From positions 1 through 43,598 of the forward strand of contig JAUCBJ010006997.1 in assembly GCA_032718475.1 (NCBI GenBank): DNA of 43,598 nucleotides. Direction: 5' to 3'. Under the pieces are notes generated by a model. It was not told the origin of the DNA. It was given only the letters and a program-made list of their open reading frames with translations, and ran no database searches. Positions 9,374 through 20,085 of this stretch are shown here, one piece after another (the stretch's first letter is position 1; the number at the start of each line of letters is the position of its first letter). The translations under genes and the position numbers were made by a program. Source of the stretch: Nemertoderma westbladi (taxonomy: Eukaryota; Xenacoelomorpha; Nemertodermatida; Nemertodermatidae).

Positions 9374-12300
9374 TTGTGTTATCCAGTCGGGAGAGAGTGC
9401 GGCAGAGAGCACGGACCAGGACATGGTAACGGTCCCTACAGGAGTTGTGTTAGCCAGTTGGGAGAGAGTGCGGCAGAGAGCACAGACCAGGGCATGGTAT
9501 TGGTGCCCACAGGAGTTGTGTTAGCCTGTTGGGAGAGAGTGCGGCAGAGAGCACGGACCAGGACATGGTAACGGTCCCTACAGGAGTTGTGTTAGCCAGT
9601 TGGGAGAGAGTGCGGCAGAGAGCACACACCAGGACATGGTAACGGTCCCTACAGGAGTTGTGTTAGCCTGTTGGGAGAGAGTGCGGCAGAGAGCACACAC
9701 CAGGACATGGTAACGGTCCCTACAGGAGTTGTGTTAGCCAGTTCGGAGAGAGTGCGGCAGAGAGCACAGACAAGGACATGGTAATGGTCCCTACAGGAGT
9801 TGTGTTAGCCAGTTCGGAGAGAGTGCGGCAGAGAGCACAGACCAGGACATGGTATCTATCCGCACAGGAGTTGTGTTATCCAGTCGGGAGAGAGTGCGGC
9901 AGAGAGCACAGACCAGGACATGGTATCGGTCCGCACAGGAATTGTGTTAGCCAGTTGGGAGAGAGTGCGGCAGAGAGCACAGACCAGGACATGGTATCGG
10001 TCCGCACAGGAGTTGTCTTATCCAGTCGGGAGAGAGTGCGGCAGAGAGCACAGACCAGGACATGGTAACGGTCCCTACAGGAGTTGTGTTAGCCAGTTCG
10101 GAGAGAGTGCGGCAGAGAGCACAGACCAGGACATGGTATCGGTCCGCACAGGAGTTGTGTTAGCCAGTCGGGAGAGAGTGCGGCAGAGAGCACAGACCAG
10201 GACATGGTAGCGGTACGCAGAGGAGTTGTGTTAGCCAGTTGGGAGAGAGTGCGGCAGAGAGCACAGACCAGGACATGGTAGCGGTCCGCACAAGAGTTGT
10301 CTTATCCAGTCGGGAGAGAGTGCGGCAGAGAGCACAGACCAGGACATGGTATCGGTCCGCACAAGAGTTAGTTATGTTAGCCAGTCGGGAGAGAGTGCGG
10401 CAGAGAGCACCGACCAGGACATGGTAGCGGTCCGCACAAGAGTTGTCTTATCCAGTCGGGAGAGAGTGCGGCAGAGAGCACAGACCAGGACATGGTATCG
10501 GTCCGCACAGGAGTTGTGTTAGCCAGTCGGGAGAGAGTGCGACAGAGAGCACAGACCAGGACATGGTATCGGTCCGCACAGGAGTTGTGTTAGCCAGTCG
10601 GGAGAGAGTGCGGCAGAGAGCACAGACCAGGACATGGTAGCGGTCCGCACAAGAGTTGTCTTATCCAGTCGGGAGAGAGTGCGGCAGAGAGCACACACCA
10701 GGACATGGTAGCGGTCCGCACAAGAGTTGTCTTATCCAGTCGGGAGAGAGTGCGGCAGAGAGCACACACCAGGACATGGTAGCGGTCCGCACAAGAGTTG
10801 TCTTATCCAGTCGGGAGAGAGTGCGGCAGAGAGCACAGACCAGGACATGGTATCGGTCCGCACAGGAGTTGTGTTAGCCAGTCGGGAGAGAGTGCGGCAG
10901 AGAGCACAGACCAGGACATGGTAGCGGTACGCAGAGGAGTTGTGTTAGCCAGTTGGGAGAGAGTGCGGCAGAGAGCACAGACCAGGACATGGTATCGGTC
11001 CACACAGGAGTTGTGTTAGCCAGTTGGGAGAGAGTGCGGCAGAGAGCACACACCAGGACATGGTATTGGTCCCCACAGGAGTTGTGTTAGTCAGTTGGGA
11101 GAGAGTGCGGCAGAGAGCACAGACCAGGACATGGTATCGGTCCGCACAGGAGTTGTCTTATCCAGTCGGGAGAGAGTGCGGAAGAGAGCACCGACCAGGA
11201 CATGGTATCGGTCCGCACAGGAGTTGTCTTATCCAGTCGGGAGAGAGTGCGGCAGAGAGCACAGACCAGGACATGGTATCGGTCTGCACAGGAGTTGTGT
11301 TATCCAGTCGGGAGAGAGTGCGGCAGAGAGCACAGACCAGGACATGGAATCGGTCCACACAGGAGTTGTGTTAGCCAGTTGGGAGAGAGTGCGGCAGAGA
11401 GCACACACCAGGACATGGTATTGGTCCCCACAGGAGTTGTGTTAGTCAGTTGGGAGAGAGTGCGGCAGAGAGCACAGACCAGGACATGGTAGCGGTACGC
11501 AGAGGAGTTGTGTTAGCCAGTTGGGAGAGAGTGCGGCAGAGAGCACACACCAGGACATGGTAACGGTTCCTAAAGGAGTTGTGTTAGTCAGTTGGGAGAG
11601 AGTGCGGCAGAGAGCACACACCAGGACATGGTATCTGTCCGCACAGGTGTTGTGTTAGCCAGTTGGGAGAGAGTGCGGCAGAGAGCACACACCTGGACAT
11701 GGTAACGGTCCCTACAGGAGTTGTGTTAGCCAGTTCGGAGAGAGTGCGGCAGAGAGCACAGACCAGGACATGGTAATGGTCCCTACAGGAGTTGTGTTAG
11801 CCAGTTGGAAGAGAGTGCGGCAGAGAGCACACACCAGGAAATGGTATCTGTCCGCACAGGAGTTGTGTTAGCCAGATGGGTGAGAGTGCGGCAGAGAGCA
11901 CACACCAGTACATGGTAACGGTCCCTATAGGAGTTGTGTTAGCCAGTTGGGTGAGAGTGCGGCAGAGAGCACAGACCAGGGCATGGTAATGGTCCCTACA
12001 GGAGTTGTGTTAGCCAGTTGGGAGAGAGTGCGGCAGAGAGCACAGACCAGGGCATGGTAACGGTCCCTACAGGAGTTGTGTTAGCCAGTTGGGAGAGAGT
12101 GCGGCAGAGAGCACAGACCAGGACATGGGATCGGTCCGCACAGGAGTTTTGTTAGCAAGTTGGGAGAGAGTGCGGCAGAGAGCACAGACCAGGGCATGGT
12201 ATCGGTCTGCACAGGAGTTGTGTTAGCCAGTTGGGAGAGAGTGCGGCAGAGAGCACAGACCAGGACATGGTAACGGTCCCTACATGAGTTGTGTTAGCCA

Positions 12301-12718
12301 GTTGGGAGAGAGTGCGGCAGAGAGCACAGACCAGGACATGTTAGTGGTCCGCACAGGAGTTGTGTTAGCAAGTTGGGAGAGAGTGCGGCAGAGAGCACAC
12401 ACCAGGACATGTTATCTGTCCGCACAGGAGTTGTGTTAGCCAGTTGGGAGAGAGTGCGGCAGAGAGCACAGACCAGGACATGGTAACGGTCCCTACAGGA
12501 GTTGTGTTAGCCTGTTGGGAGAGAGTGCGGCAGAGAGCACACACCAGGACATGGTAACGGTCCCTTCAAGAGTTGTGTTAGCCAGTTGGGAGAGAGTGCG
12601 GCAGAGAGCACACACCAGGACATGGTATCTGTCCGCACAGGAGTTATGTTAGCCAGTTGGGAGAGAGTGCGGCAGAGAGCACAGATCAGGGCATTGTACC
12701 AGTCCGCACAGGAGTTGA
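9374..12718. repeat. 71-bp satellite array, about 47 tandem units
   Basis: The consensus unit can be read from ggagttgtgttagccagttg, ggagagagtgcggcagagag, cacagaccaggacatggta and cggtccctaca, 71 bp in total. Two main variants exist: ttagccagttggg..ggtccctaca and ttatccagtcggg..ggtccgcaca. The second dominates about 9850-11360. One unit near 10370 carries a 4-bp insertion; length changes are otherwise rare. Three units equal 71 codons, so open frames of 62-116 codons on both strands are artefacts of the repeat. The array is GC-richer than its surroundings. Confidence 0.97.
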
Positions 12719-13618
12719 TAGCATAGAAACTAAATTGCAAATTTACGCGGATATAAAAAGCCGAAATAAACGGAAATAATGAGTGATTTAAACGGAAAAG
12801 AAAAATGATTCTCTAGAAGAAAGTAGGCCTACTATTAGTTTCAAGCTGAGTACCTGATGATACTGTACAACCGGTTTTGCATTAGTTGGGCGATACTTCA
12901 CATAACTACTGTACTCTGTGTAGAGAGTGACAGAACTATACTAACCCAGAAGTACCGGTACTCTACTGTACCACTACTAGCATATGGACCGATCATCGAT
13001 ATGTGACAATTATTGACTTAGAAGTCGTCAACTATATTTGCCATATAGATTATGACACCCAATCTATTTGATTACGACTTTAACTCAGACATCAACTTAC
13101 TTCAGTCCGTGTCCGAATGGGAGGCGACTTTGTTTCAATATGTTTACACCAATCGATACTGTTTGTAGGCATTCTGTAGTGGAACGCACCGAATTATTAG
13201 GCCCAGGGCACACATGACCTTTCAACTTTCAACATACATTTAACATTTGACTATCTACTTTCAAATATTAACGTCCTGGTTCACAGATAAACATTCAATT
13301 TCAGCTCATAAAATATCATTGGCTATATGACAATAGACCATAGCGTTTACACCAGTTACATCTTTTAGTTGAATGTTGAAAGCTTATGTGTTACACGGGC
13401 CTAAATAATATTTAATTATTGCACCATTCCACCATGTGAGTTTCCATGTGTCTTATAATTTAGTTTGAAGTATTGAAGATCACCATAATTACACATGTGT
13501 TGCTAAAAGTGAAATATTAAAATATTGACCGAGAACATTTCTGTGATGTGGTCAATAATTCATTTCGGATTAATGCGCACAATGTTGAAATGGGCATCAT
13601 TCGATCACCAACCTTTGA
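12719..13618. other. No gene recognised
   Basis: AT-rich unique-looking sequence following the satellite, with no open frame above about 60 codons and no repeat structure I could recognise. Confidence 0.5.
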
Positions 13619-13768
13619 TTACCCGACGTTTCTGTCAAAATAAGCAACTCGGCAAACATTCCGGAGTGGTTCGCCGATAGGCAACAACTCGAATGGGAAG
13701 ACAAGAACCTGGAAGAAATTATACCCATCGCCTATAATGTCTGTGGTAAATACATACAAGTTTAATAC
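13619..13768 (+). other. Coding-like block of unknown identity
   Basis: Between an in-frame TGA (13616) and a TAA (13766) the plus strand encodes 49 codons, including IPEWFADRQQLEWEDKNLEE. The block is more GC-rich and protein-like than the AT-rich flanks. A possible donor (GTGGTAAAT) occurs near 13744 and a weak acceptor AG at 13643-13644. These would make a short internal exon, but the phase does not fit the neuropeptide donor. The 125-codon minus frame over the same bases (13619-13996) shows no domain. It may be a transposon or gene fragment; I do not recognise it. Confidence 0.2.
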
Positions 13769-14600
13769 ATTTTTGCGATCAACATAACGCAAGATTAACG
13801 GAAGAGTCACGACGGTCGCAGATTTTTTTGTATCGAAAAGGCTTACTTGCTTATGCATACAATATACTGTAATAACAATAATAATAAAATATTTGTTTAT
13901 TTCAGCCCAAGCGCCATAAAAATACAGTAAGTAGAGCACAGGATGTGTTATTAAATTGGTTACCGGTAAAAGAATTACAGTATATACAGTTGTCAATAAC
14001 AGGAAAAATTATTTGCAAGAAATCACAAAGATGCTAAATAATAAAATAAGAAATATAATATTATTAACAGCATTGTTAGTGTGTACAGTAGAAACCATTA
14101 AAAAAGAATCTTAAGTACAGCTGTTGGTATACATGATGTCGTATTAAGACTACGTATTTGGAGACAAGTATCAATAGACGGACAATATTCTGGGGAACAT
14201 TTAATTTATCTCATACGTTGTAAGGGCTATATAATAATTATACTACAGTTGTAGTAGTCTACGTGAATATTCATACATAAATAAAATGTTCTAGAATGTG
14301 GTGAATTTATCAAATACTGTAGAATCAATGGCACCAGCGGAAGCACATACATGCCAAATTAGAATGCCCATAACTCAGCAGCATGTTTGGAATCCTACAC
14401 GGCCAGCTTCCTAACAGTACCAACAAACAGCTAGAAGAATAACATCAGTAATGTACGACTGGTGCAATTTTCAATGGAGACACGTGTTTAATCGATTGTA
14501 GGCCTACAGTAGCTAAAGAAATTAACCGCTATGGAGGAGGGTGATGAAACTAACTTTGTTTCAAATTTCAGACAATATCATTAAGAATTGTAGAAAAATT
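13769..14600. other. No gene recognised
   Basis: AT-rich non-coding sequence ending in a poly-G run. Nothing else is identifiable. Confidence 0.5.
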
Positions 14601-14624
14601 GGGGGGGGGGGGGGGGGGGGGGGG
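14601..14624. repeat. Poly-G tract (G24)
   Basis: Uninterrupted 24-base G run abutting the target duplication of the foldback element at 14632. Confidence 0.95.
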
Positions 14625-15259
14625 TCCATGTGGTCTCAGGTCTTTATATCCCAGGGGTCTTTATATCCCAAGGGTCTTTATATCCCACCCTAAAAAAATG
14701 GGTCTTTATATCCCAAGGGTCGTTATATCCCACTTCTAAACTAAATCGGGTCTTTATATCCAGGGTCTTTATATCCCAGGGGTCTTTATATCCCAGGGGG
14801 CTTTATATCCCAGGGGGCTTTATATCCCACCAGTTATTCTGGGAGAAGAAATTCTTTGGTGGGAAATTCAAACTTTTGGCTTGTGGTGGTAGCACTGCTG
14901 TACAGTACTACTTACAGTACATGTAGTAAACTATTTACTGCCACACTGGAGGTAGCCTATCATGACTTAGGGTTAGGGTTAAATGACTGTTTTAATTATG
15001 GTTTGTGCCGGACCAACACTAACCAAAAAAACAATCCAATATCCAGTCAAAGTACAGAAGTACGGTAGGCCTACTGCAGTATACTGACCTATTGCAGTAC
15101 TGTACGGTAACTCAATAGAACAAAAATAGGTAAAATGATTAAAAAAATAGGTAGATAAAAATAATAATAAAAATAGGTAAGAAAAATAAAACACATAGGT
15201 AGAATGATTAGATTAATTTAAATAGGTACCGGTAGGAAAAATATTTGCGTTTCTCTAAT

Positions 15260-15441
15260 ATGGATGTACCGGTGCCAGATTATGGTAGAGTTAAATATGG
15301 ATTCACAAAGCGTAAAAATAGTCTGGCCCTGTTTGAGAGCAACCGACATGAAGGAGTTGTGTTTGAATTTTCAAAGAAACGCGATAACACAAGGGGTACA
15401 ACTGTTCAATGTGTTGGGTGTTGTTTAGTTAACACTGCAAA
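15260..15441 (+). pseudogene. FLYWCH-like zinc-finger fragment inside the foldback element
   Basis: From ATG 15260 the plus strand encodes MDVPVPDYGRVKYGFTKRKN, followed by LALFESNRHEGVVFEFSKKR and a C-V-G-C motif (TTVQCVGC). The spacing (F-x-K-x-x-x-S-L, aromatic F-x-F, then C-x-x-C) loosely resembles FLYWCH/WRKY-like zinc fingers, which are found in Mutator-type transposases and their host derivatives. The frame then runs into a 27-bp minisatellite and becomes a repeated WTRCWWRR peptide, unlikely to be real. It is best read as a transposase or captured-gene remnant. The domain call is tentative. Confidence 0.3.
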
Positions 15442-15620
15442 TCGGTGGCGGTGTGGGTGGACTAGGTGTTGGTGGAGGAGAGGGTGGACTAGGTGTTGGT
15501 GGAGGAGAGGGTGGACTAGGTGTTGGTGGAGGAGAGGGTGGACTATGTGTTGGTGGCGGTGTGGGTGGACTAGGTGTTGGTGGAGGAGAGGGTGGACTAG
15601 GTGTTGGTGGCGGTGGTCTA
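15442..15620. repeat. 27-bp minisatellite
   Basis: Units of ggtggactaggtgttggtgg plus aggagag or cggtgtg repeat about six times. In one frame they read GGLGVGGGE-type glycine-rich peptide, but that frame is closed by a TAG at 15427 just upstream, so it does not continue the zinc-finger-like frame. Confidence 0.9.
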
Positions 15621-16024
15621 GGTGATAATGGAGGAGGCCGTGGATTAGGTGTTGGTGACAGGGTTTACCTTCAATTGTAAATATTTTAATAATTAATTGT
15701 TATCCTTAATTATTATACTAGTTATTGTTATATTTCCTCAGAAGTATATTTATTGAAAAGTTGCGGGACCATTACAAAAAGGACCTACTGGATATAAAAC
15801 CCCCTGGGATATAAAGCCCCTTGGGATATAAAGCCCCTTGGGATATAAAGACCCCTGGGATATAAAGACTCGCTTTTAGTGTAGAAATGGGATATAAAGA
15901 CCCCTGGGATATAAAGACCCTTGGGATATAAAGACCCATTTTTAAGGCTTTTTTTAAGATGGGATATAAAGACCCCTGGGATATAAAGACCCCTGGGATA
16001 TAAAGACACCCAATCGGTCCATGT

Positions 16025-16449
16025 CACTGAATTACTATACTATTCTAGGTCATTGTGCATGTATGTCATCTTGGTATTGTCTACAGTAGTGTACGTGGTA
16101 CGTGTAGCATTCCGGCGGTAATCATACAGTGAACGGCATTGATCTCAAGAAGAGTTGCCCAGTTCTTTCTAAGTAATTACCGACGCACTAGTGCACTGTA
16201 AAGCTATACTCTTAAGTGTAATGGTTTTGTCATCTATTATTTATTTCAATTCAATATTTTAAACTATAGCTAATTTACCCATTTAATAAGAAGCTAATGG
16301 TGAAACAGGTGGTCGAAATGTACTGCATTTAACTGAGTTATGCGTCTCTCCGTCGGCTGGGTTCGGTCATTCACCCTGGTCCTTCCCCCATGCCTAGCTT
16401 ACTTAAAGTACTGTACTGTATGATTGAACATATTGAGTTGGTTTATCTG
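16025..16449. other. No gene recognised
   Basis: Unique-looking non-coding sequence between the foldback element and a SINE; no open frame or repeat structure seen. Confidence 0.5.
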
Positions 16450-16635
16450 TTACCTTGAAATCTCATCTCCGTCTCCAGGGGTCGTAGGTTCGAGCCCCGC
16501 TGAGGAGGCCAAGGACCTTTTCGTTTTTGCATCCTCTGAAATTTAACGGAGGTCGACTTTGATGGAAGTTACTGTAGTCGTCAGACTTTGTGCGTAATCC
16601 TTGGCCAAACGGCGAAGAAAGTTTTCTTTAACTAA
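16450..16635 (+). mobile_element. tRNA-derived SINE, 5' part degraded
   Basis: A B-box-containing tRNA-like segment (gtcgtaggttcgagccccgc, about 16481-16500) is followed by a body ending gtcagactttgtgcgtaatc, cttggccaaacggcgaagaa. The same tail occurs in the SINE copies near 19885-20085 (+) and 25665-25945 (-). The A box is not clearly preserved. Confidence 0.65.
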
Positions 16636-16696
16636 ATGCGCTTTAAAGACGGAATTCTTGCAGAGAATGTGTTGTGGATGTAGAGCGTGTTATGTG

Positions 16697-17000
16697 TACC
16701 AATAATGCCGCCCATGTGAAGAATACCATGATTTCACTTTTCGGTCGACTTTTTATTGAAATTTTATATATGAAGATTTTTTATTTTTATTTTTTATTTA
16801 TCTTTATTACAAAGCGCTTATTTCTGTCTTAAAACCTGTACATATACTAACTTGTTTATTGTTTTGGTTAGATTCAGCCCTTCTTTAACCTGTGTTTTTG
16901 GTGTAAACATGGTATTCTTCATATGGGGGTAACTGCAAAGTGAAATATAACGGCAGAAAGTCTGGTATTCTTCACATGGGCCAATAATGCTGATATCACA
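16697..17000. repeat. Inverted and direct copies of TGGTATTCTTCACATGGG
   Basis: The word ggtattcttcayatggg occurs at about 16911 and 16962 on plus and inverted at about 16710 (cccatgtgaagaatacc), with flanking ccaataatgc shared between the inverted pair. It may be the remnant of a small inverted-repeat element. A separate short duplication (cttttgtgagtcgcytctta) lies at about 17111-17154. The minus-strand frames at 16818-17224 show no domain. Confidence 0.6.
16856..16895 (+). repeat. Fragment of the dispersed ~200-bp MITE family
   Basis: The segment tgtttattgttttggttaga..ttctttaacctgtg matches the core of the MITE at 8561-8760 and its relatives. Confidence 0.55.
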
Positions 17001-17635
17001 TATGGGCCTCCGCTTTGCAGAAAATTGTTTTCGCCGTGAGGACCAGCCTGTGCACAATCTTGTGTATTGGCAGCCCCATGGAGAAAATAAGCATGGTGGA
17101 CAGCCCATGACTTTTGTGAGTCGCTTCTTAAAACTTTTGTGAGTCGCCTCTTAAAGGACACTGGCCTTGAAGATGCGGATAGTCTCGCAAAAGTCATGGG
17201 GGATAGGTGCAACATTGTTGACAAGCCGTGATAACATTCTTAATGCACGCTGCATTGGGCTTAAAAATTGTGGATTGCATGGTGGTGGCTAAATACTTTT
17301 GTTAAGCTGGTATAGCATCTCAATATACAGTTTCAATGCATCAGGCAGATTATTGTAGTACATGTAGTAGTATATTTATTACATATTATAATGGTATTAT
17401 AATCGGATCAAGTCGGTCCCCATGATCATCTTTATGTAGTCTAGCGCTAGCGTTTACAACGAAATCTATTTATAGTCTTAGACGAAATGTAATTTAAATC
17501 AAAAGTGGACGATATTCAGTTTCTATCTGTTGTTGGATTCTAGGAAGACACTTTACAATGTGGGTGTAATAATTGCCGTTCAGTAAATGTTTTTTAGTTT
17601 ACCTTTCGTGACACATTCTATTGTTTATTTTTTAG

Positions 17636-17722
17636 ACGAAACCTGAGACAGGTCCTTGTGTATGTTTTCTTCCTGGTGGAAACTTGAAATATTTCGAATC
17701 GGTTAGTAAATACAGCAGGTAG
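17636..17722 (+). CDS. Possible terminal exon of the neuropeptide precursor
   Basis: A pyrimidine-rich tract ending attttttag/acg is a good acceptor. From 17636 an open phase-0 frame encodes TKPETGPCVCFLPGGNLKYF then ESVSKYSR and a TAG at 17720-17722. An AATAAA follows at 17815-17820. Joined in phase to the 63-codon exon at 4891-5079, this would give a precursor of about 91 residues, a usual size for small neuropeptide precursors, with a C-terminal Cys pair (CVC). Alternatively the exon ends at the donor-like TCG/GTTAGT (GT at 17702) and continues elsewhere. The 12.5-kb intron is long, and the pairing rests on splice signals and phase only. Confidence 0.33.
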   Translation, partial: TKPETGPCVCFLPGGNLKYFESVSKYSR

Positions 17723-17814
17723 CCGATACTCTATACTGTAATTATTGCTCATATGAGGATTAAAAATTAATATAGGCTTGCTGTTGGTTTGGCCTACAGT
17801 ATATTATATTTTAA

Positions 17815-17820
17815 AATAAA
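17815..17820 (+). terminator. AATAAA polyadenylation signal candidate
   Basis: This lies about 93 bases after the stop codon of the possible last neuropeptide exon. The region is AT-rich, so such a hexamer could occur by chance. Confidence 0.3.
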
Positions 17821-18740
17821 TAATTAACTACATTAACGAAAATATTGTATCAGTCGGGAAAATAATGGATCATCCATCTGAAAATGACATACCTACTGTA
17901 CACTACAGTTATTGAACTGCGTGTAAGCGTGTACTCTCGTATTTACGTTGTGTCCATGACTGAGAATGACCTGGCCATGTCATACACACACACCTACTGT
18001 ACATACATGGTATTATCGTGTTGTATTAAACTCACAGGTTAATAAACAATGCATGGTATGCTGTTTTGTATAACTCGGCTTCTGACATACACTTGACTGA
18101 TATGATGTTAAGTCGACTTCGACTTTTCATTAATTGTCAGTGAAGAATGAATTCCCGATTTACAGTTGAATCACTTTTTATTGTGAAATTTCTAAGTTTG
18201 TGATAAACGGTAAAGTAAATATTACGGCAGACGAATTTGCCTGGCTCACTTACTTTATGACAACCTGTCACTTGAGTAGCGGCTAATTGACGGCAATTAT
18301 TCCTGGCAATCAATTCCTTTGTGTTTGGATAACGTATGGCGTACCGCACAGGTCCAGGTTGACTAGTTAATTTCGTAGTCGACAAACACAAGGTTGGCTT
18401 GTTTAACTTATATCGAATATTATACTGAATGTATTCCGCGTATTTTAAGGCGCATGAGAGCGTCTTTTAATTTTTAATTATAAGATTGTACAAATTGTAC
18501 TTTACTCGTGAGACCCAGGCGGCCCGGCCTTATGTCTGAAGTGAACTTCTCCATCCATAGCTTACGTTTTATTTCTTTTAGTTAAATGTTGAAAGTTGAG
18601 AGCTCATATGTGTGACGTGGGACTTACGTTGTTAGGTTATAACGGTTCACCTGATCGTATACACAGACAAGTCACTAACAACCTGCAGCCACGATGTTGT
18701 TCCACTCACCTCATGATTAAAATAAAATATAAGCCTATCG
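17821..18740. other. No gene recognised
   Basis: AT-rich non-coding stretch. The 84-codon minus frame at 18137-18391 shows no domain. A short (CA)n run lies near 17985-17992. Confidence 0.5.
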
Positions 18741-18890
18741 AGGGTGTAAACTCTACGCCGAAACCCAACAACGACAAAACTGCGTGGTCTTCACACTCGT
18801 TTATTGTTTTGGTTAAAATTCCCTTCAAAATTCCACTATTACCTGTTCGCTGTTCCTTTCCCATAATTATTAATTATAGGATTAATTAGC
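18741..18890 (+). mobile_element. Diverged copy of the ~200-bp MITE family
   Basis: It begins gggtgtaaactctacgccga, like the copy at 38036 (gggtgtaaacgataagcaga), and contains tttattgttttggttaaaat and ctgttcctttcccata from the family core. The right inverted end is not identifiable. Confidence 0.6.
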
Positions 18891-19096
18891 TTTAATAATG
18901 GTTGTCGCTTGTCGGTAGTAGTTGTTGTCGTTTGTCAACTTCGCGTTCACGCATAGGCCTACCATTCCAACTCATTACAGTAGGCCTACATACAGCAAGC
19001 TGACTTCATAAGTTTTTCTCCCTATAAATCATAGTCCGTAGGCCTACTGTACTAATTATACTGACGTTATGTAAATGGTTTTGTTCTGAAGTGGAA
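18891..19096. other. No gene recognised; three TAGGCCTA octamers
   Basis: Non-coding spacer holding taggccta at about 18954, 18981 and 19038. Confidence 0.5.
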
Positions 19097-19205
19097 AAAA
19101 TGAGAAAGCGCGTAACCGGGGGTTGAACCAGCGCTATACGTACGTTTCAGCCTATCGCTATCAGGCCTCATCAGTGGCGCTAACCAGTTCAGCCACTTGT
19201 CCCTG
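19097..19205 (-). mobile_element. tRNA-like SINE head
   Basis: On the minus strand gacaagtggctgaactggtt carries an A-box-like TGGCTGAACTGG (19184-19195 on plus), and ggttcaacccc is a B box (19119-19129). The spacing is that of a tRNA-derived Pol III promoter, but the fold is imperfect. The body differs from the SINE family at 25665-25945. Confidence 0.5.
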
Positions 19206-19413
19206 ACATTCACTATCCCACCTAATCCACTTCTATTGAACAGACAGTCTTAAGTTGCATATATCCTATCTCCAACAGCGGACCTACCGGCATCAAGTAT
19301 GTTAGAGTGAAACAGGAGTGAAGTACAAATAAAAAATATTCAGCTCGAGTATTGCTGCCAGGTGATATTAATTACAGAATTAATTAAACCATTACGATTT
19401 GTAGACAAATTGA

Positions 19414-19432
19414 GGGGGGGGGGGGGGGGGGG
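19414..19432. repeat. Poly-G tract (G19)
   Basis: Uninterrupted G run. The bases before it (gtagacaaattga) resemble those before the poly-G at 14601 (gtagaaaaattg). Confidence 0.95.
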
Positions 19433-19740
19433 TACCTGAATAACGACACTATATTCCAGGACATGCTGTATACGAGTATAATAACTCCTAAATAACTCTT
19501 TCGCTAATACCTAATTTCATAAATGACACTTCCGTATTTCCACTTTCCACATGTCCTTGATATCTCTTAATTTAGAGGCATGGCATGCCGATTAATCCTT
19601 TCTTTACTCTCTTACCTTACTGATTACTGGATGACTAATGTAAATGGGTAAGGCAGTAGTCCATAAAATCAGATGCCAACCGCGCGTGCAGCAGAATAGC
19701 ATAATGGCGTCCCTAAGGTACAGATTGAAGTAATACTGTA
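19433..19740. other. No gene recognised
   Basis: Unique-looking non-coding spacer between a poly-G run and a 41-bp tandem repeat. Confidence 0.5.
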
Positions 19741-19880
19741 GGCCAGCCTGTACAGGTGTGGCTACGCTAAGTAATAGGCCAGCCTGTATCCTCCTGGTGT
19801 TGCTACGGTGAGTAAAGGGCCAGCCTGTATCCTCCTGGTGTGGCTACGGTGAGTAAAGGGCCAGCTTGTATCCACCTGGG
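19741..19880. repeat. 41-bp tandem repeat, ~3.5 units
   Basis: The word ggccagcctgta starts at 19741, 19777, 19818 and 19859 (last copy cttgta), giving a 41-bp period with one shortened first unit. The unit continues tcctcctggtgtggctacgg. Confidence 0.9.
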
Positions 19881-19884
19881 CTGG

Positions 19885-20085
19885 GGTGGTGCGAGCCAAT
19901 TGAGGCGAGTCTACTCACTACGCACTGTCAGAATTTGCATCTTTGAATGGTGGCTAAATGAGTACTGGGGTTTGCTCTGGGGAGTATAGTTATAAGGGGA
20001 CCGCACTGGAAATAACTCGTCAGACTATATTTTCGTAATCCCTGGCCTAACGTCCGAAGTTAACTTTACTTCGGTACTTTATAGG
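19885..20085 (+). mobile_element. SINE body, 5'-truncated
   Basis: The stretch ggctaaatgagtactggggt, accgcactggaaata, gtcagact and cgtaatccctggcctaacgt is collinear with the reverse complement of the SINE at 25665-25945. The tRNA head is missing. Confidence 0.75.

Larger units (their letters stand above)
14632..16015. mobile_element. 1.4-kb foldback element with arms built of GTCTTTATATCCCAGGG repeats
   Basis: The left arm (14632-14829) holds about ten copies of a ~17-bp word, gtctttatatcccaggg. The right arm (15790-16015) is the matching inverse (cctgggatataaagacc). The non-repeat spacers inside the arms also align (aaaaaaatggg; ttctaaactaaa / ttctacactaaa), so the arms are true inverted copies and not independent arrays. 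The 9-mer ggtccatgt flanks both ends exactly (14623-14631, 16016-16024) as a target duplication. A 9-bp duplication suggests Mutator-like mobilisation. No transposase is seen; the interior holds a coding-like fragment and a Gly-type minisatellite. Confidence 0.88.

Noticed and set aside
9374-12718. CRISPR-like spaced repeats
   Set aside because: The units are head-to-tail with no unique spacers, and the DNA is eukaryotic.
9374-12740. Many open frames of 62-116 codons, both strands, in the 71-bp array
   Set aside because: Three units equal 71 codons, so the same peptides recur in shifted frames; they are satellite artefacts and have no start context or domain.
13619-13996. 125-codon minus-strand ORF as a membrane protein
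   Set aside because: The composition is that of AT-rich chance sequence, with no domain, and the plus strand looks more protein-like over part of it.
14966-14982. Telomere-like ttagggttaggg
   Set aside because: Only two units inside a transposon; not a telomeric array.
15453-15680. Glycine-rich protein gene (75 codons)
   Set aside because: The frame is simply the translation of a 27-bp minisatellite and is closed upstream by a TAG.
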